Assembly (NCBI GenBank): GCA_027065215.1
Contig: JAMOOT010000085.1
Coordinates: forward strand, 1 to 14,068
Source: Candidatus Omnitrophota bacterium
GTDB lineage: Bacteria; Omnitrophota; Gorgyraeia; S143-82
Length of the DNA stretch: 14,068 nt
Reading direction: 5' to 3'
Part shown: one piece after another, positions 7,062 to 14,068 of the stretch
Layout: each line of letters begins with the position of its first letter
Numbering within the stretch: the first letter of the stretch is position 1
Made by a program: the position numbers and the translations under genes
Notes under the pieces: model-generated
Told to the model about the DNA's origin: nothing
Seen by the model: the letters and a program-made list of their open reading frames with translations, nothing else
Databases searched by the model: none

Positions 7062-7135
7062 GGGCGATTAGCTCAGTTGGTTAGAGCGTCCGCCTCACAT
7101 GCGGAAGGTCAGAGGTTCGAATCCTCTATCGCCCA
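7062..7135 (+). tRNA. tRNA-Val (anticodon CAC)
   Basis: A complete cloverleaf can be drawn. The acceptor is GGGCGAT (7062-7068) with ATCGCCC (7128-7134). The D arm is GCTC/GAGC, the anticodon stem TCCGC/GCGGA (7089-7093, 7101-7105) and the T arm AGAGG/CCTCT around TTCGAAT. The anticodon loop CTCACAT gives CAC at 7096-7098, which reads the valine codon GUG. The discriminator is A7135. CCA is not encoded (GGT follows), so the end must be added by CCA nucleotidyltransferase. The COG1579 gene begins 33 bases downstream, so co-transcription is likely. Confidence 0.96.
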
Positions 7136-7168
7136 GGTAATTGTTGTTTGTGAATAGAACGGGATGAA

Positions 7169-7879
7169 ATGCTTAAGGAAATAGAACAACTACTGCCGCT
7201 ACAAGAGATAGACCAGGAGATATACTCTCTTCGCTCGAGGCTAAATGAGTTTCCCCCTCAAATAGAGGCACTTGTGCAAGAGATAGAATCTATTCAAAGG
7301 CAAGTAAAAGATCGGCTAAATGCCCTTGAGAAAAATAAGATTCAACACAAAGAGTTGGAGTTAGAATTAGGTAAGAAGGAATCTGATCTTAAAAAACATC
7401 AAGCCCAACTTTTTCAGGTAAAGACAAATAAGGAATATTCTGCACTTCAAGAAGAAATAGCAAAACTAAAAGAAGAGATATCTTCTTTGGAGGATAAGAT
7501 ATTGGATCTTTTGGATAAAATGGAAACAGAAGAATCTGAAGTAAAGAATTTTTCTCTGCAATCCGAGAAAAAAATCGGTCATATAAAAGAAAAAATCGAT
7601 TCTTTAAAACAAGAAAAAAATAGAATGGAAGCAAGAATCGAAGAACTTTCCGAAAAACGCAAAGAATTAGCCAGCGCAGTAGACCCAAAGTTGTTAGAAC
7701 ACTATGAGCGTATACTTGAACATCGAGGGGGGATCGCCATATCTCCAGTGGGTAAAGATGGGGTTTGTGGCGGATGTTATCGTTCCCTTCCACCTCAAGT
7801 ATTGAACGAGTTAATGTTGGGTTCTAAGTTGATACATTGTGAAACGTGTGGATGCATCCTTTACTATCGTGAGGAATAA
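7169..7879 (+). CDS. COG1579/DUF164 coiled-coil protein with C4 zinc ribbon
   Basis: The 236-residue protein consists of a long heptad-rich coiled coil (about 10-170) and a C-terminal zinc ribbon with C200-x2-C203 (CGGC) and C224-x2-C227 (CETC). The stretch VKTNKEYSALQEEI (84-97) is typical of the family. Length and layout match full-length COG1579 proteins, which have been proposed to bind nucleic acid or act in regulation; the function is not firmly settled. The ATG follows a GGGATGA-type SD after tRNA-Val. The gene overlaps the RNase HI start by 11 bases and lies in a block otherwise devoted to RNA processing, which supports an RNA-related role by context only. Confidence 0.88.
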   Translation: MLKEIEQLLPLQEIDQEIYSLRSRLNEFPPQIEALVQEIESIQRQVKDRLNALEKNKIQHKELELELGKKESDLKKHQAQLFQVKTNKEYSALQEEIAKLKEEISSLEDKILDLLDKMETEESEVKNFSLQSEKKIGHIKEKIDSLKQEKNRMEARIEELSEKRKELASAVDPKLLEHYERILEHRGGIAISPVGKDGVCGGCYRSLPPQVLNELMLGSKLIHCETCGCILYYREE

Positions 7880-8291
7880 AATAGAGGTCTTTACAGATGG
7901 AGCTTCTTCTGGCAATCCTGGGCCTGCTGGGTGTGGAGTGGTTATAAAAGAAGGACAAATAACCCGTGAAATTAGTTGTTTTATTGGTCAGGCTACCAAT
8001 AATGTGGCAGAGTACATAGCACTTATTATTGCCCTTGAAGAAATTAAGGATAAACGGGATTGTGATATAATAATTTTGAGTGATAGTGAGCTTATAGTCC
8101 GTCAGATGAATGGCCAGTATAAGGTAAAGAATGAATTGTTACTGTCTCTCTATCATAGGGCTAAACAACTTTGGCGGAGTAATTATTCATTGGTTCATAT
8201 CCCAAGAGAAAAAAATATACTTGCTGACTCATTGGCCCGTAGGGCTGTCAAATTGGCCCATTTGGTAGGACAAGGCGGTCGCCTGTTCTAA
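7869..8291 (+). CDS. Ribonuclease HI family protein
   Basis: This enzyme cuts the RNA strand of RNA-DNA hybrids. From GTG 7869 it has 140 residues and starts MRNKIEVFTDGASSGNPGPA, the standard opening of the family. The catalytic residues are D10 (FTDG), E48 (NNVAEY), D72 (LSDSEL) and D120 (NILADSLAR), so it should be active. An earlier in-frame GTG at 7839 would add ten residues with no family counterpart; neither start has a clear SD, so coupling to the COG1579 gene (11-base overlap) is likely. The last nine codons (8263-8291) lie inside the RNase P RNA, where they form the P1 5' strand, P2 and the start of P3. The basic protein-binding domain of eukaryotic RNase H1 is absent. Confidence 0.9.
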   Translation: MRNKIEVFTDGASSGNPGPAGCGVVIKEGQITREISCFIGQATNNVAEYIALIIALEEIKDKRDCDIIILSDSELIVRQMNGQYKVKNELLLSLYHRAKQLWRSNYSLVHIPREKNILADSLARRAVKLAHLVGQGGRLF

Positions 8292-8547
8292 GAGACAGGA
8301 GGAAAGTCCGAGCTGCAGAGGGCAGGGTAGTGGGTAACACCCACCGCTTGTCTCCCTTGGGGACAGGTAGGATAAGAGCCTGATTTAGGTCCTATTCCTG
8401 ATCAGGTAATCTCTACCCGCAGCAAGGCCAAGTAGGAGGGATGCCTGGCCCGGGCGTATCTCCCTCGGGTTGGCCGCTATAGCATGGGAGTAATCCCATG
8501 CTAAGATGGATGACCGCCTAAACAGGACTCGGCTTATTGTCCTACCA
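8263..8547 (+). ncRNA. rnpB: RNase P RNA, class A
   Basis: This is the catalytic RNA that trims the 5' leader of tRNA precursors. The ends pair as P1: TGGTAGGACAA (8263-8273) with TTGTCCTACCA (8537-8547), 11 bp. P2 is GGCGGTC (8274-8280) with GACCGCC (8512-8518), 7 bp. The conserved core GAGGAAAGTCCGAGCT (from 8299) and the 3' partner AAACAGGACTCGGCTTA (from 8520) form P4, including CCGAG/CTCGG, a compensated variant of the common CCGGG/CCCGG. A GATGGATGACCGCC segment precedes P4 as in class A RNAs. The 5' end overlaps the RNase HI coding end by 29 bases. No separate promoter or T-rich terminator is obvious, so it is probably processed from the tRNA-Val/COG1579/RNase HI transcript. Confidence 0.95.
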
Positions 8548-8562
8548 GATGGGTTGGTTTTA

Positions 8563-8571
8563 TGTTATAAT
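8563..8571 (+). promoter_or_regulatory. Extended -10 promoter for the pilus-type operon
   Basis: TGTTATAAT is a perfect extended -10 element (TGnTATAAT). The bases at the -35 position (8543-8548) do not match the consensus, as is common for this class. The start point would be near 8578, only 15 bases after the RNase P RNA ends, with an AGGGGAGGG ribosome site at 8584-8592. Confidence 0.6.
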
Positions 8572-8601
8572 AATCACCAAATGAGGGGAGGGTATCTTTA
8601 G

Positions 8602-10056
8602 GTGGCCAAGGCGTTCCGTTTTTTTACCGCTCAGATTTGCTGTGCAGAAGTAGGTGTCTTGGAATGTCTTTATGAACCGAATTCGTCGGATTTTAGGGTA
8701 ATACGGTCTTTTTCTCTTCCTTTAGAAGAAGTGTATCTATGGAAGCCTAAGATTCCATTGTATATTACTTCTCCGAGTAATCTTTTTTTCTTGAAGCATG
8801 TGAAACTCCTTTGTCCTCCAGGAGTGGAGTGTGATCTTGCAGTTAAGTTTGAATTTGATAAAAATGTGCCATTCCCTAATCACTTGGTTTATTGGTCCTA
8901 TGATTTGTTGGAGACATCTGTGGATGGGATAGAATTTCCAGCAGTCATTTTAGGTGGACGTATGGATGTTATAGATAAGTGGTTGGAGAGATTATCCCCT
9001 CCTCTTTCCAACGCCCAAGGGATATCCGCAAATATATTTTCCTTTTATAATTTGTTTCGTTATTGGGAAACAATGAAAGAGATTAGAGAAAAAGATAAAG
9101 TTATTTTGGGGATATTATGCGATGTAAATTACACGGATGTGGTTATCTTGGGTGAAGACCCAAGTAAGGATTGGTTGCGGACATTTCCTCGTCCTTATGG
9201 AAATATTAGTTTGATATGGGATATAAAAGAGACGTTAGAGGCATATTTTGCTAAGATGTGCCCAGCAGTGGGTACGGTGCCCTTAACAAAAGAGATATCT
9301 TCCGTTTATATGATAAAGGCTAAAGATTTGGGAGAGGAAAAAGAGTGGGAGAGGGTTTTTGGCGAGCAGATAGGGGTTGATTTGCAGGAGTTTCCAGTGC
9401 CGGATATATTGGCTGATTATCTGCCGACCGAGAAGGCATATAAGTTTTTACTTGCCTTTGGACTGGCTATAATGTTGGCAAAGGATAAGTTTGTGGTACC
9501 AGGGATAATGTTAGATGTAGGGCGTTCTAAACAGATGAATACGATTTCTCTCATTCACGTGTTATTGCAAATGGGATTGCTTGCTGGTATGGTTGGATGG
9601 GGTGGGTATTTCTATTTTAAAGGATTGACACCTTTAATTCAGCATAGAGCGGAGTTAGTGCGACTGAGTCAAGAGTATAATGCCCTTTCGCAAAAAATAA
9701 GTCGCTGGAAAAAACGAAAAGAGAGGCTTTTATCAAAAGAGAAAGAACTGAGTTCATCTATAAAGTTGCAATATTCTTGGCCAGAGATTATAACTGCTTT
9801 ATCTAAGAGTTTGGGAACATCAGATGGGATACGAGTTAATGGTTTATCAGGGAGTCTAAATCAAGGCAAAAAAGATTTTATATCATTTTCTGTTCGACTT
9901 AGTGCTGACGATTATGATTCTCTTAATAGATTCTTGTCCAATATCAGGGCGTTGGGATGGTTCAATAGGATATCTCCTGTGTCATCTAATTATGACGAAG
10001 GAAAAGGCAAGGTTGAGATGCTTTTGGTGGTAGAAAAATGGCCGGAAGAGCAGTAG
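8602..10056 (+). CDS. PilM-PilN fusion protein (type IV pilus/type II secretion inner-membrane assembly)
   Basis: The 484-residue protein joins two parts that are usually separate genes. Residues 1-300 resemble PilM, the cytoplasmic actin-like component: EFDKNVPFP (84-92) matches the conserved E..yiPfp segment, ILGILCDVNYTDVVILG (168-184) the phosphate-loop strand pair, and FLLAFGLAI (282-290) the A-GLA helix. The expected N-terminal GIDIG nucleotide loop is missing (FTAQICCAEVGV), so ATP binding may be lost. A membrane helix spans about 315-338, then a coiled coil (345-395) and a ferredoxin-like PilN domain to the end. This is the layout of GspL. The GTG start has a strong SD (8584-8592). 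It overlaps the PilO-like gene by 19 bases. Confidence 0.78.
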   Translation: MAKAFRFFTAQICCAEVGVLECLYEPNSSDFRVIRSFSLPLEEVYLWKPKIPLYITSPSNLFFLKHVKLLCPPGVECDLAVKFEFDKNVPFPNHLVYWSYDLLETSVDGIEFPAVILGGRMDVIDKWLERLSPPLSNAQGISANIFSFYNLFRYWETMKEIREKDKVILGILCDVNYTDVVILGEDPSKDWLRTFPRPYGNISLIWDIKETLEAYFAKMCPAVGTVPLTKEISSVYMIKAKDLGEEKEWERVFGEQIGVDLQEFPVPDILADYLPTEKAYKFLLAFGLAIMLAKDKFVVPGIMLDVGRSKQMNTISLIHVLLQMGLLAGMVGWGGYFYFKGLTPLIQHRAELVRLSQEYNALSQKISRWKKRKERLLSKEKELSSSIKLQYSWPEIITALSKSLGTSDGIRVNGLSGSLNQGKKDFISFSVRLSADDYDSLNRFLSNIRALGWFNRISPVSSNYDEGKGKVEMLLVVEKWPEEQ

Positions 10057-10778
10057 AGAGATATTTTTGGATATTGGAGGCGTTGTTGTTAGTAGCCTCT
10101 TTGGGAATCGGGGCAGAGGTCGTTTGGCAGAACTCTCTCCGAAAACAGTGTGCAAGTGATATCTTGTTGATAACCCAACAGGCACAAGAATATTGGCAAT
10201 GTACTCCTAAGGAATTAGAGGAAAAATATAAAAGAACAGTTGAGAAACTTGAGGAAAGAGTTTCTTCTTTAAATAAGAAGTTGTTCTGGATGGATGAAGT
10301 TAATAAAAATGGGGAAGGAGCTGGGATTGAATTTATGCGTCGCGTCAAGCAGGTAGAATCCAGACTTAAAAATACCTTTCCTCAAGCGAAATTTCCTAAT
10401 AATCTTGGATTTCCCACTCAAATGCCTTCTGTTGAGAAAATTCCTTATTATAATTATTATTTAAATCTTCTTGAAAGAATCCTTCCGATAGTGTTGGCTA
10501 AAGGTAGCGAATTAAAAGAGATAATTCCAGTAGTGGATCTGGTGGAAGGGGATTGTTCCCTTTTTCTTGAGTTTAACTCGGATCTGGCTGTTTTATTGGA
10601 TTTGTTCAGGGAACTAAATTCGGCCCCAATTATTAATTTAAATAAATTAGAAATTCGTCCAGAGGATGATGAACGTGAGATATTGTCTATCAAAGTGGGT
10701 TTTTCCCCATTTGTAAAGAGTAACTTTTTACAAGTTAATGCTAAGAATTTAGTTGAGAAGGGAACAGATGGTAATTGA
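10038..10778 (+). CDS. PilO/GspM-like inner-membrane protein
   Basis: The 246-residue protein has a short cytoplasmic tail, one membrane helix (about 10-30, WILEALLLVASLGIGAEVVW), a coiled-coil segment (57-86) and a C-terminal alpha/beta domain (about 165-225) of the ferredoxin-like type. That architecture, plus its place between a PilM-PilN fusion and a PilP-like gene, makes it the PilO equivalent that pairs with PilN in the alignment subcomplex. Sequence motifs are weak, so the call rests mainly on topology and order. Its start lies inside the previous gene and its end overlaps the next by 11 bases. Confidence 0.65.
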   Translation: MAGRAVERYFWILEALLLVASLGIGAEVVWQNSLRKQCASDILLITQQAQEYWQCTPKELEEKYKRTVEKLEERVSSLNKKLFWMDEVNKNGEGAGIEFMRRVKQVESRLKNTFPQAKFPNNLGFPTQMPSVEKIPYYNYYLNLLERILPIVLAKGSELKEIIPVVDLVEGDCSLFLEFNSDLAVLLDLFRELNSAPIINLNKLEIRPEDDEREILSIKVGFSPFVKSNFLQVNAKNLVEKGTDGN

Positions 10779-11265
10779 ACGTGGGGTAATAAACGCTGTT
10801 GTAGGATTAACCATTGCTGTTGTTATATCAGTAATAGGTGCGGCGTACTATTCTATCAATCTATCGTTGCCAGATTTGAATCTGACCTGTCATTTTCCTA
10901 AATTGATAGGTAGTGAGGTCGAAATGGATCCAGAATTATATAGGCTTCCCAAAAGAAATCCTTTCTTTTATCCTCGGCCAGATATCTCTGTAGCATTGAA
11001 TGTTGCCTCAAATAAAACAGAGGTTACTAAACAAAATCCCAAGGCAGATATAATATACAAGGGAATGGTAGTCTGGGGGGAAGATAAGATAGCGATAGTC
11101 TTTTTGCCAAAGGAGAAAAAAACGCAATTTGTAAAGTTGGGGGACTTCATAGAAGGATATAAGATCCTTGACATTACAGAAGATACGGTTGTATTATCTA
11201 AGCAGGAGGGACTATCTATAATAACACTGAAATTGGGGGGTTTGAGTGAGAAGTGTGAAAAGTAA
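10768..11265 (+). CDS. PilP/GspC-like protein with periplasmic HR domain
   Basis: From ATG 10768 the protein has 165 residues; GAGAAGGGA (10755-10763) is its SD, and an in-frame TTG at 10753 is less likely. One membrane helix (about 9-28) is followed by a linker holding KRNPFFYP, which resembles the R-PF segment of PilP. A small beta domain follows (about 95-155): YKGMVVWGEDKIAIV, KLGDFIEGYKILDI and DTVVLSK. This is the homology-region fold that contacts the secretin in both PilP and GspC. There is no lipobox, so membrane anchoring is by the helix as in GspC, not by lipid as in classical PilP. It overlaps the following TPR gene by 20 bases. Confidence 0.72.
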   Translation: MVIERGVINAVVGLTIAVVISVIGAAYYSINLSLPDLNLTCHFPKLIGSEVEMDPELYRLPKRNPFFYPRPDISVALNVASNKTEVTKQNPKADIIYKGMVVWGEDKIAIVFLPKEKKTQFVKLGDFIEGYKILDITEDTVVLSKQEGLSIITLKLGGLSEKCEK

Positions 11266-14068
11266 AGTTAGGTCTTCTCTTATTGTTTTGGCGTTATTGT
11301 CTTTTTCTCTTTCGCCCTCACTAATCAGTTACGTTGGAGAAAATTCAAAGGGTTTGGCTATCTCTCAAGAGTCTCAGTTTATCCGTCAAGGGAAGGAGTA
11401 TTATTCTAAAGGGGATCTTCTTAAGGCCAAGGCTATGTTTGAATTGGCCCTCAAAGAAAACCCCAATAATAAGCTGGCTAAGGCATATCTTTTAAAGATA
11501 GATTCATCTTTGGCCAGTAACGCCATGAGGACAACTCCCCCTGAGATAGAGGAGATGTATTCTCAGGGGAAACATGCATTTATAGAAGGAAATTATCAGC
11601 AGGCTGTAGAATTGTTTAGTAAAATTTTGAAATATGTTCCAAATCATCAATATGCGAAGATGTATTTAGAACGAGCACAGGCGCATCTTACACGAACTTC
11701 ATCAGACGAATCAGATCTCAGTGATTATTTTGAGAACAAAGATGTGAGTTCCAGTGATATTTCCGATCCGTCTATATTAAAAACTAAGTTGAAGGTTGCC
11801 TTGATTTCTTTGCAAGAACAACTACTAGGGTATTTTCAGAGCCTTTCTGAACTCAAACAGCAACAGGATACCTTAATAAAGAAATATTTGGAAGAGAAAG
11901 AGAAGAGAGTTAAGGAGTTAGAAAATCGGGTAAAAGAACAAAGTGATTTGTTGGACCGCCTCTCTTCTGAAAGGCTGAAGTTGCAAACAGAAATAGCGAG
12001 GATAGATGAAGAGATATTATTCTTGGAAAGAAGATTATCCAGTGAGTTTTATAAGAGAACCGGCAATGAACTTTCATGGGAAGATATAAATCAACTTGAT
12101 GAAATAGAGTCAAATTTAACGGCGAAAGAAAGGATGTTGCGGGAGCGACTAAAGCAGGAGTTGGAATTAAGACGCCAATTGGAGAGGGAACTAAGACGGA
12201 TAGAAGATAAAATCAGAGGACAGGGGCAGGAACAAGTTCAGTTAAGTCGGGAAGTGGCAGCAGTAAAGAGCCTTGAATCTCTATCTGAGAAACAGGAAAA
12301 AGAACCAGAGAAATCAAAAAAGACAATTTCGCGAAAACAATTACGCCAACTTTATGCAGAAGGCAAAAGGGCCTATAGCCGAAAAGATTATTCCACTGCT
12401 ATAGAGAAATTATCCAAAGTAATAGAACTTGCTCCTACTGATAGGCTTTCTCGGGCAGCGAAGAAATTATTAGAGAAGGCAAAGGCTAAACGCCAGGAGA
12501 TGGAATTGGCTCAAAAGGTCTTGGTAGAAGAGACAAAAAAGAGATTGGATTTGTTTGCTAAGGCTCAAGATGCCTATTTCAATGGGGACTTTACAAAGGC
12601 AATTGCTTTATGTGAAAAGATCCTTGCTATTGACCCGAATTATGGGCCTGCAAGAGAACTTAAAAAACTTTCCTTACTGAGCAAGGAAGAGGAATCTATA
12701 AATAAAGTTTCTGAGGAACCAGAAAATGAGAAATCAATAGAGAAGGTATGGGCCTCCGCCGAGGTTAGTGTTCCGGATTACCAAGATAAGGTAAAAGAAA
12801 AATTGTCTGCTATAAAGGAAGAATCTAAACGAAGGCGTCAAGAATATATATCTCGACGTCTTTCTGAAATTAAAAAACTTATAGAGGCGGGAGATTTGGA
12901 TAAAGCAGAGGAATTATTGGTAAGATTGGTCAAACTTTATCCAGATGAAAGAACCCCAGTGAGGTTATTGGATCAGGTTAGGACTGCGAAAAAAGAATGG
13001 GCCTTTGCTAAAGGTTTAGATGAAATAAATAATCTAATTGAAAAAAAAGAATATGTATTAGCAGATGAGAAACTCAATGCCCTGATACGTAAATATCCCA
13101 ATAAGAGGGATGAATTATTCGCTTTAAAGAAAGAATTGCAGGGTTTATTTGTTCAGCCTTACATAGAGAAGATAGAGTCTCTTTTGGCAAAAGGGGATAT
13201 AGATTCTGTTAGGTCTGCGCTTAAATTGGCCTCCAAGGGTGTATCGAGATTTCCGAATGTGTCCAGGTTGAAGGAATTAAAGAGGGAGGCAAGTACTCAG
13301 TTAGATGAATTGGAGGAGAAGGAGAGGAGGATAAGAGAGGCTCGGGAGAGGACGTTGGATGGGTTGCGTAGGGAGATAATATCTAAGGGGAGGGCATTTA
13401 GTCCTGATGATAGGATTCTTAAGGTTGTAGATGCAGAGCAGGAGAAGTATCGGAAAGATTTTTACGAGACTACGTTAGAGGAGGTAAGGCAGCATTTAGA
13501 GATGGGCGAGGTGGAGAAGGCGAAGGATTTGTTGGCGTTGTTGGAGAATGCTCCCGATAGATATCAAGAGGCTGGTAAGAGATTGGCGAGAGAGATTAGG
13601 GAGAGAGAACTTGAGAGGGAGTTTGAGAAGCATATAGAATTAGCCGAGGATGCGTTGAAGGTATACGATTTTTCAGGTGCAAGATCAGAGGTAGAAAAGG
13701 CAAGGAATGTGTATCCTAAATTGGGACGGAGAAAGCAAGAAATATTGGATTCAATGACAGAAAAGATCAATAGTGTAGAGAGGGATCAAAGATTTGCCAA
13801 AGATTTAGATGAGATAAATAGATTGATTAAAGAGGAGAAATATGTATTGGCAGATGAGAGAATTAATTCGTTACTTCGTAAGTATCCTGAGAAAAAGGAA
13901 GAACTATCTGGGTTGCAAAAGAAGGTGTTGGAGTTATTATCTCAGCCTTACATAGAGAAGATAGAGTCTCTTTTGGCAAAAGGGGATATAGATTCTGTTA
14001 GGTCTGCGCTTAAATTGGCCTCCAAGGGTGTATCGAGATTTCCGAATGTGTCCAGGTTGAAGGAATTA
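11246..14068 (+). CDS. Very large secreted TPR/coiled-coil repeat protein (3' partial)
   Basis: GTG 11246 opens a frame with no stop to the window end, 941 codons so far. GGGGGG at 11235-11240 is the best SD. The start MRSVKSKVRSSLIVLALLSFSLSPS is a signal peptide. TPR-like units follow (FIRQGKEYYSKGDLLKAKAMF near 50, MYSQGKHAFIEGNYQQAVELF near 100). A long charged coiled coil covers about 175-345, and two more clear TPRs lie near 367-415 (YAEGKRAYSRKDYSTAIEKL) and 434-473. From about 540 on there are degenerate 40-residue helical repeats (EAGDLDKAEELL, KKEYVLADEKL, AKGDIDSVRSAL). A 263-residue superunit starting at F587 recurs at F850. It takes the place where a PilQ-type secretin would often follow PilP. 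It is probably a periplasmic scaffold of the same machine; the exact role is unknown. Confidence 0.85.
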   Translation, partial: MRSVKSKVRSSLIVLALLSFSLSPSLISYVGENSKGLAISQESQFIRQGKEYYSKGDLLKAKAMFELALKENPNNKLAKAYLLKIDSSLASNAMRTTPPEIEEMYSQGKHAFIEGNYQQAVELFSKILKYVPNHQYAKMYLERAQAHLTRTSSDESDLSDYFENKDVSSSDISDPSILKTKLKVALISLQEQLLGYFQSLSELKQQQDTLIKKYLEEKEKRVKELENRVKEQSDLLDRLSSERLKLQTEIARIDEEILFLERRLSSEFYKRTGNELSWEDINQLDEIESNLTAKERMLRERLKQELELRRQLERELRRIEDKIRGQGQEQVQLSREVAAVKSLESLSEKQEKEPEKSKKTISRKQLRQLYAEGKRAYSRKDYSTAIEKLSKVIELAPTDRLSRAAKKLLEKAKAKRQEMELAQKVLVEETKKRLDLFAKAQDAYFNGDFTKAIALCEKILAIDPNYGPARELKKLSLLSKEEESINKVSEEPENEKSIEKVWASAEVSVPDYQDKVKEKLSAIKEESKRRRQEYISRRLSEIKKLIEAGDLDKAEELLVRLVKLYPDERTPVRLLDQVRTAKKEWAFAKGLDEINNLIEKKEYVLADEKLNALIRKYPNKRDELFALKKELQGLFVQPYIEKIESLLAKGDIDSVRSALKLASKGVSRFPNVSRLKELKREASTQLDELEEKERRIREARERTLDGLRREIISKGRAFSPDDRILKVVDAEQEKYRKDFYETTLEEVRQHLEMGEVEKAKDLLALLENAPDRYQEAGKRLAREIRERELEREFEKHIELAEDALKVYDFSGARSEVEKARNVYPKLGRRKQEILDSMTEKINSVERDQRFAKDLDEINRLIKEEKYVLADERINSLLRKYPEKKEELSGLQKKVLELLSQPYIEKIESLLAKGDIDSVRSALKLASKGVSRFPNVSRLKEL
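13153..13279 (+). repeat. Direct repeat copy 1 (127 bp) inside the TPR gene
   Basis: This segment is identical base for base to 13942-14068 by eye, offset 789 bases (263 codons). It encodes residues 637-678 of the TPR protein, starting QPYIEKIESLLAKGDIDS. The base before it differs (T versus C), which sets the left boundary. Confidence 0.95.
13942..14068 (+). repeat. Direct repeat copy 2 (127 bp), running into the window end
   Basis: This is the second copy of 13153-13279, in the same reading frame, encoding residues 900-941. The sequence upstream of each copy (13004-13152 and 13793-13941) is related but clearly diverged. The right boundary is unknown because the window stops inside the match. 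Confidence 0.95.

Noticed and set aside
7111..7135. tRNA-Val 3' end as an integration attachment site
   Set aside because: No second copy of the tRNA 3' end, no integrase and no phage-like gene is seen in the window.
7389..7793. 134-residue open frame on the minus strand
   Set aside because: It is antisense to the coiled-coil gene; its leucine- and phenylalanine-rich sequence is what Glu/Lys-rich coding DNA gives when read backwards.
7839..7868. Upstream GTG as RNase HI start
   Set aside because: It adds ten residues with no counterpart in the family; GTG 7869 gives the standard N-terminus, though no SD clearly decides.
9986..10348. 120-residue open frame on the minus strand
   Set aside because: It runs opposite the PilN end and the PilO-like gene, with no motif and no upstream signals.
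1..14068. CRISPR arrays or insertion sequences
   Set aside because: No regularly spaced short repeats and no transposase-like frame or terminal inverted repeats were found.

Overview
The window comes from an AT-rich bacterial genome. Group B and sensory-type [FeFe] hydrogenases point to an anaerobic, H2-metabolising lifestyle. A PilM/N-PilO-PilP inner-membrane set suggests a two-membrane envelope. The lineage cannot be fixed from sequence alone; the mix of genes resembles uncultured anaerobic phyla (for example Omnitrophota-like or deltaproteobacteria-like genomes), but that is only an impression. All genes seen are on the + strand.

Region 1 (1-3382) is a tightly packed hydrogenase operon. 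It holds the C-terminal end of a PAS-bearing sensory [FeFe] hydrogenase (cut by the window edge), a SpoIIE/PP2C-type phosphatase with an extra C-terminal domain, a small thioredoxin-fold [2Fe-2S] protein and a complete group B [FeFe] hydrogenase. The likely logic is that the sensory hydrogenase reads H2 or redox state and passes it to the phosphatase, while the last two genes carry out electron transfer or H2 chemistry. No HydE/F/G maturases lie in the window.

Region 2 (3383-6771) starts with a leader holding two mutually exclusive hairpins, a direct repeat and a sigma70-like promoter. A three-gene cassette follows: a GT1-like glycosyltransferase, a radical SAM/SPASM enzyme and a zinc-ribbon SAM methyltransferase. 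It looks more AT-rich than its neighbours and probably makes or decorates a glycan or small metabolite; the substrate is unknown.

Region 3 (6772-8547) is an RNA-metabolism block: tRNA-Val(CAC), a COG1579/DUF164 coiled-coil zinc-ribbon protein, RNase HI and the class A RNase P RNA. The end of the RNase HI gene forms the 5' strand of the RNase P RNA P1 helix.

Region 4 (8548-14068) opens with an extended -10 promoter. It encodes a PilM-PilN fusion, a PilO-like protein, a PilP/GspC-like protein and a very large secreted TPR/coiled-coil protein whose frame stays open to the window end. The four genes overlap one another. The large protein contains 263-residue repeat units, and the last 127 bases of the window are identical to an internal segment 789 bases upstream. 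That may be recent gene conversion, or a sign that the sequence stops at an unresolved repeat.
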